From the NCBI GenBank assembly GCA_036272195.1, contig DATAZE010000024.1:124001-188000 (forward strand): DNA of 64,000 bases, given 5' to 3'. The position numbers and the translations under genes were made by a program. Shown in pieces: positions 61,455-64,000 of this stretch. The notes under the pieces are model-generated. The model saw nothing but the letters and a program-made list of their open reading frames with translations. It had not been told where the DNA came from and ran no database searches. The stretch's first letter is position 1. The number at the start of each line of letters is the position of its first letter. Origin of the DNA: DASXHY01 sp036272195 (GTDB taxonomy: Bacteria > Verrucomicrobiota > Verrucomicrobiia > Limisphaerales > DASXHY01).

Positions 61455-62428
61455 AGGGTGTGCGGCGGGCCCAGGTACGGGAACTCCGCCAGTAAATCTT
61501 TGTGCGGTCCCACTTTATCTCCCGTCACTTTTCCGTTGGTGAGGACTCCCAGGAAATAATCGGAGACGTCGTCATTGAGTGCCCGGCCATTGTCCGGAAA
61601 TGACGCGGGGCGCGAGGGATCAAAACGAATAAGGTCCGGCAACAGTTTTTCCGCCACCCGCTTTGCGTCTGCCGGAGCGTACCCGCCCGTATGCTCAAGC
61701 GAATGCGCGAAGAACGGAATGAAGCTGGCATCATTCGCTGGTTGCCCAGCGAGGTAGGCATCATTCTGGTCGCCGCTAAGAAACGGCGTCTGGCTGGGGC
61801 GTGCGCCTCGGTCTGCCTGCACCCATCCTCCGTCCTTCGCCGGGATGACCGTCCGCACCCACAGGCCAACGACCTTAGACCCCAGGACAGAATTCGGCAC
61901 CTCCAGCACGACGCTGCAAATATCCTTATCGGCAAAGAAATCGTGCTCGGTGAATTGGAAATTGTTCAAGGTGCCCTCAACGTCGAAGAAAAATGGATCA
62001 CTGCGACGACCCACAAAAATGCGGTAATCGCCGGCTTGCGTCACCTGTGCCTCCCGGCCCGTCGAAACCGGCACTCCCTCCGCAATAATTTTCCCGCGCA
62101 CCCCCATCCCGGCAGCCTCCGTGCCCTCCGCTCGGCGCAGTGTTGCGATCTGCCCTCCGGCTTTGGAAGGCGCGAAGCTCACCTGATACGCGATATCCGC
62201 GACGGCATCGCCGTTCGTATCGATTAAGAGCTCATATAGCGCCTCCAATGCAAACGGCTCGCGAGTGGTCGGCCCCGGCGGGTTCACTCCGACGGACGGG
62301 TGAAAGTCCATAATCAGGATGGACTTGTCCGGGGCTCCCGGCTTGGAAAAAGCATACAGATCGGTGAAGTCCAGGCGTGCGTCCCCGCGAGGGAATCCAA
62401 TATTGGGGCCGGAATAATGATGTGACAT
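61451..62428 (-). CDS. DUF4331 family protein
   Basis: 325 residues with DUF4331 hallmarks: DARLDFTDLYAFSKPG near the start, ILIMDFHPSVG, DPFFFDVEGTLNNF and SVVLEVPNSVLG. The function is unknown. No signal peptide is evident, unlike many homologues. First gene of a five-gene run (DUF4331, SDR, RidA, Tat hydrolase, alcohol dehydrogenase). Confidence 0.88.
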   Translation of the reverse strand: MSHHYSGPNIGFPRGDARLDFTDLYAFSKPGAPDKSILIMDFHPSVGVNPPGPTTREPFALEALYELLIDTNGDAVADIAYQVSFAPSKAGGQIATLRRAEGTEAAGMGVRGKIIAEGVPVSTGREAQVTQAGDYRIFVGRRSDPFFFDVEGTLNNFQFTEHDFFADKDICSVVLEVPNSVLGSKVVGLWVRTVIPAKDGGWVQADRGARPSQTPFLSGDQNDAYLAGQPANDASFIPFFAHSLEHTGGYAPADAKRVAEKLLPDLIRFDPSRPASFPDNGRALNDDVSDYFLGVLTNGKVTGDKVGPHKDLLAEFPYLGPPHTL

Positions 62429-62611
62429 AGCTCAGTTCCTTAGTTCTTCAATGTTTGTTTTTTTCAGACCTCGGACGGTCCCTTTGACTAGTGTTCAGTT
62501 TTACTACGCACATTGAAGGGATTCTGAAAATAATTATTCAACTCGCCGAACAACCAAATCGATTACTCTGAAGCCTGCCGCACATTTCTGCGCGGCAGGC
62601 TCGGTCGAAAT

Positions 62612-63904
62612 TTACTGACTCAACGACGTCACACTGTCGCCGCGCAGTGATTTGAAGGACGCGCGGAGTTCGCTGGAGAAAAACTCCGGCTGCTCCCACG
62701 CCGCGAAATGGCCGCCTTTTTCGAGCTTATTGTAGTAGATGAGTCCCGGAAAGGCCCGCTCAGTCCAGCTTCGCGGAGCCGCGTAGATTTCATCCGGATA
62801 CACACTCACGGCCACCGGAATGGTGACGTTTTTGACATCAAAAAAGGCCAGATTATTTTCCCAATACAGCCGAGCTGAAGAAATCGCCGTGCCGGTCAAC
62901 CAGTAAAGCGTGATATTATCAAGGATGTCGTCGCGCGTGAGACCTTCGCGCTTTCCATCAAAAACGCGGGCGATGAGTTCGTAACTGCGCACGTCATGAT
63001 CCAATATCCAACCCGCCAAACCGACGGGTGAGTCCGCAATTGCATACAAAGTCTGCGGTTTGTTTTTCATCTCGGCCGCGTAGCCTACGCCGTGCTTGAA
63101 AAAATAGTCCAGTTGGTCCCATGCGTTTCGTTCTTCGGCAGAGAGACCCGATGGTGGCGGATTTCCGAGGCTGAGTGCTTTTGAAATGTCTGCCGGAACC
63201 GTCGCGGCCATGTTGACGTGAATGCCGAGCAATTCCGGCGGTGCTTGCAGCGCCATTTGCTCCGTAATCGAATCCCCCCAATCGCCGCCTTGCGCCACGA
63301 ACTTCGTATATCCCAGGCGTTTCATCAAAACCGTCCAGGCACGAGCGATGTGCTGCGGATCCCAACCGGGCGCAGTCGGCTTGTCGGAGAAGCCGTATCC
63401 AGGTATTGAAGGAATCACGACATCGAAGGCGTCCTCAGCGTGTCCGCCATACGCCGTGGGATCCGTGAGCGGCCCGATGATCTTGAGTTGCTCGATGACC
63501 GAGCCTGGCCAGCCATGCGTGATAATCACCGGCAATGCATTCGGATGGCGGGACCGGACGTGGATAAAATGAATCTTCAGCCCGTCGATCTCGGTCGTGA
63601 ATTGCGGCAGGGCGTTCAACTTCGCCTCGCATTTGCGCCAATCGTAATCCGTCGCCCAATAGCGCCCGAGGGCCTGCATCGTCGCGAGTTGCACGCCTTG
63701 CGATTCGTCGGTGACAGTTTCCTTGTCTGGCCAGCGGGTGGCGACAACGCGCCTGCGCAGATCCGCAAGTTGCTCGTCCGAAAAGTGGATGTGAAACGGG
63801 CGGATGGCGTTGTTTTCTGCCACAACGAGCGCTGCCGCATCGGTAGCCCGGGCGGGCGGAGTCAGAGTTGATGCAATCATAATAGTAAGAAACAAGGTTT
63901 TCAT
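62612..63904 (-). CDS. Secreted epoxide hydrolase family protein (EHN type)
   Basis: 430 residues with a signal peptide (MKTLFLTIMIASTLTPPARA). The epoxide-hydrolase N-terminal domain (PFHIHFSDEQLADLRRRV) precedes an alpha/beta hydrolase fold: THGWPGS, nucleophile QGGDWGD, and His in KGGHFAAWEQP. Membrane or juvenile-hormone-type epoxide hydrolases share this layout. The gene ends 183 nt before the DUF4331 gene and is probably its own unit. Confidence 0.9.
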   Translation of the reverse strand: MKTLFLTIMIASTLTPPARATDAAALVVAENNAIRPFHIHFSDEQLADLRRRVVATRWPDKETVTDESQGVQLATMQALGRYWATDYDWRKCEAKLNALPQFTTEIDGLKIHFIHVRSRHPNALPVIITHGWPGSVIEQLKIIGPLTDPTAYGGHAEDAFDVVIPSIPGYGFSDKPTAPGWDPQHIARAWTVLMKRLGYTKFVAQGGDWGDSITEQMALQAPPELLGIHVNMAATVPADISKALSLGNPPPSGLSAEERNAWDQLDYFFKHGVGYAAEMKNKPQTLYAIADSPVGLAGWILDHDVRSYELIARVFDGKREGLTRDDILDNITLYWLTGTAISSARLYWENNLAFFDVKNVTIPVAVSVYPDEIYAAPRSWTERAFPGLIYYNKLEKGGHFAAWEQPEFFSSELRASFKSLRGDSVTSLSQ

Positions 63905-64000
63905 ATTCGTCTTTGGTCTCGTTGGAATTTCGTTTTCGCAGATATAAATCCGTGCTTCACGGATGATTCATATCTCCATTGGTTCGCAATTCTGTTTATG

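Overview
The window looks like a chromosomal segment of a Verrucomicrobiota bacterium, possibly from the Limisphaerales/Pedosphaera side. This is an inference from gene content: squalene-hopene cyclase, an HU/IHF-type protein, verrucomicrobial-style glycine-rich surface proteins, and many small palindromic intergenic repeats. G+C is moderately high. Most genes are housekeeping genes in short, tightly spaced minus-strand operons, with accessory islands between them. I saw no tRNA, rRNA, CRISPR array, prophage or insertion sequence.

Layout. 1-6.7 kb: the 5' part of a large nonribosomal peptide synthetase (C-A-T-TE-A-T-C and onward), truncated by the window edge. 6.7-7.0 kb: a candidate structured RNA with a terminator. 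7-14.6 kb: apt, a sigma-70 factor, a membrane zinc protease, proS, a four-helix-bundle protein, a FAH-family protein and an HtrA protease. 15-24.6 kb: a secreted DUF4038-type glycosidase, a RibD-C reductase, a roughly 2,000-residue glycine-rich secreted repeat protein broken by three frameshifts, and a PRC-barrel protein. 24.7-29.7 kb: M14 peptidase, rhodanese, DCC/lipase-maturation-factor fusion, alcohol dehydrogenase, rpiB. 29.8-33.4 kb: two-subunit class I fumarase whose subunit genes are separated by a decayed RelE-type toxin-antitoxin pair, divergent from fumC. 33.5-36 kb: SGNH hydrolase, small membrane proteins, DUF2959 lipoprotein. 36.2-45.5 kb: haem genes (hemE-N-Y-H), maf, folK, dapB, dapA, a VanY-type peptidase, and a dapF homologue with both catalytic cysteines changed to serine. 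45.6-52.9 kb: shc, pyrD, HU/IHF, hisS, a CBS protein, folB and a HAD-Nudix fusion. 53.1-58.1 kb: an adenylate-forming ligase, then a Buf/Hvf-type RiPP operon (cysteine-rich lipoprotein precursor, DUF692 MNIO enzyme, DUF2063 partner, DoxX) followed by a lipoprotein metallopeptidase. 58.1-63.9 kb: a catabolic or detoxification cluster (two alpha/beta hydrolases, alcohol dehydrogenase, RidA, SDR, DUF4331).

Main points. (1) The 54.5-57.2 kb operon has the layout of copper-binding bufferin/HvfA systems, but its precursor is a predicted lipoprotein with two strictly spaced Cys-Lys-Gly repeats. (2) The HAD-Nudix fusion coupled to folB could supply both missing phosphatase steps of folate synthesis. 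(3) The DapF homologue has lost both catalytic thiols. (4) The NRPS has an internal thioesterase with a cysteine nucleophile and an in-frame palindromic insertion. (5) The giant glycine-rich gene is frameshifted at a 7-bp tandem repeat and at a homopolymer, which suggests slippage, decay or sequencing error.
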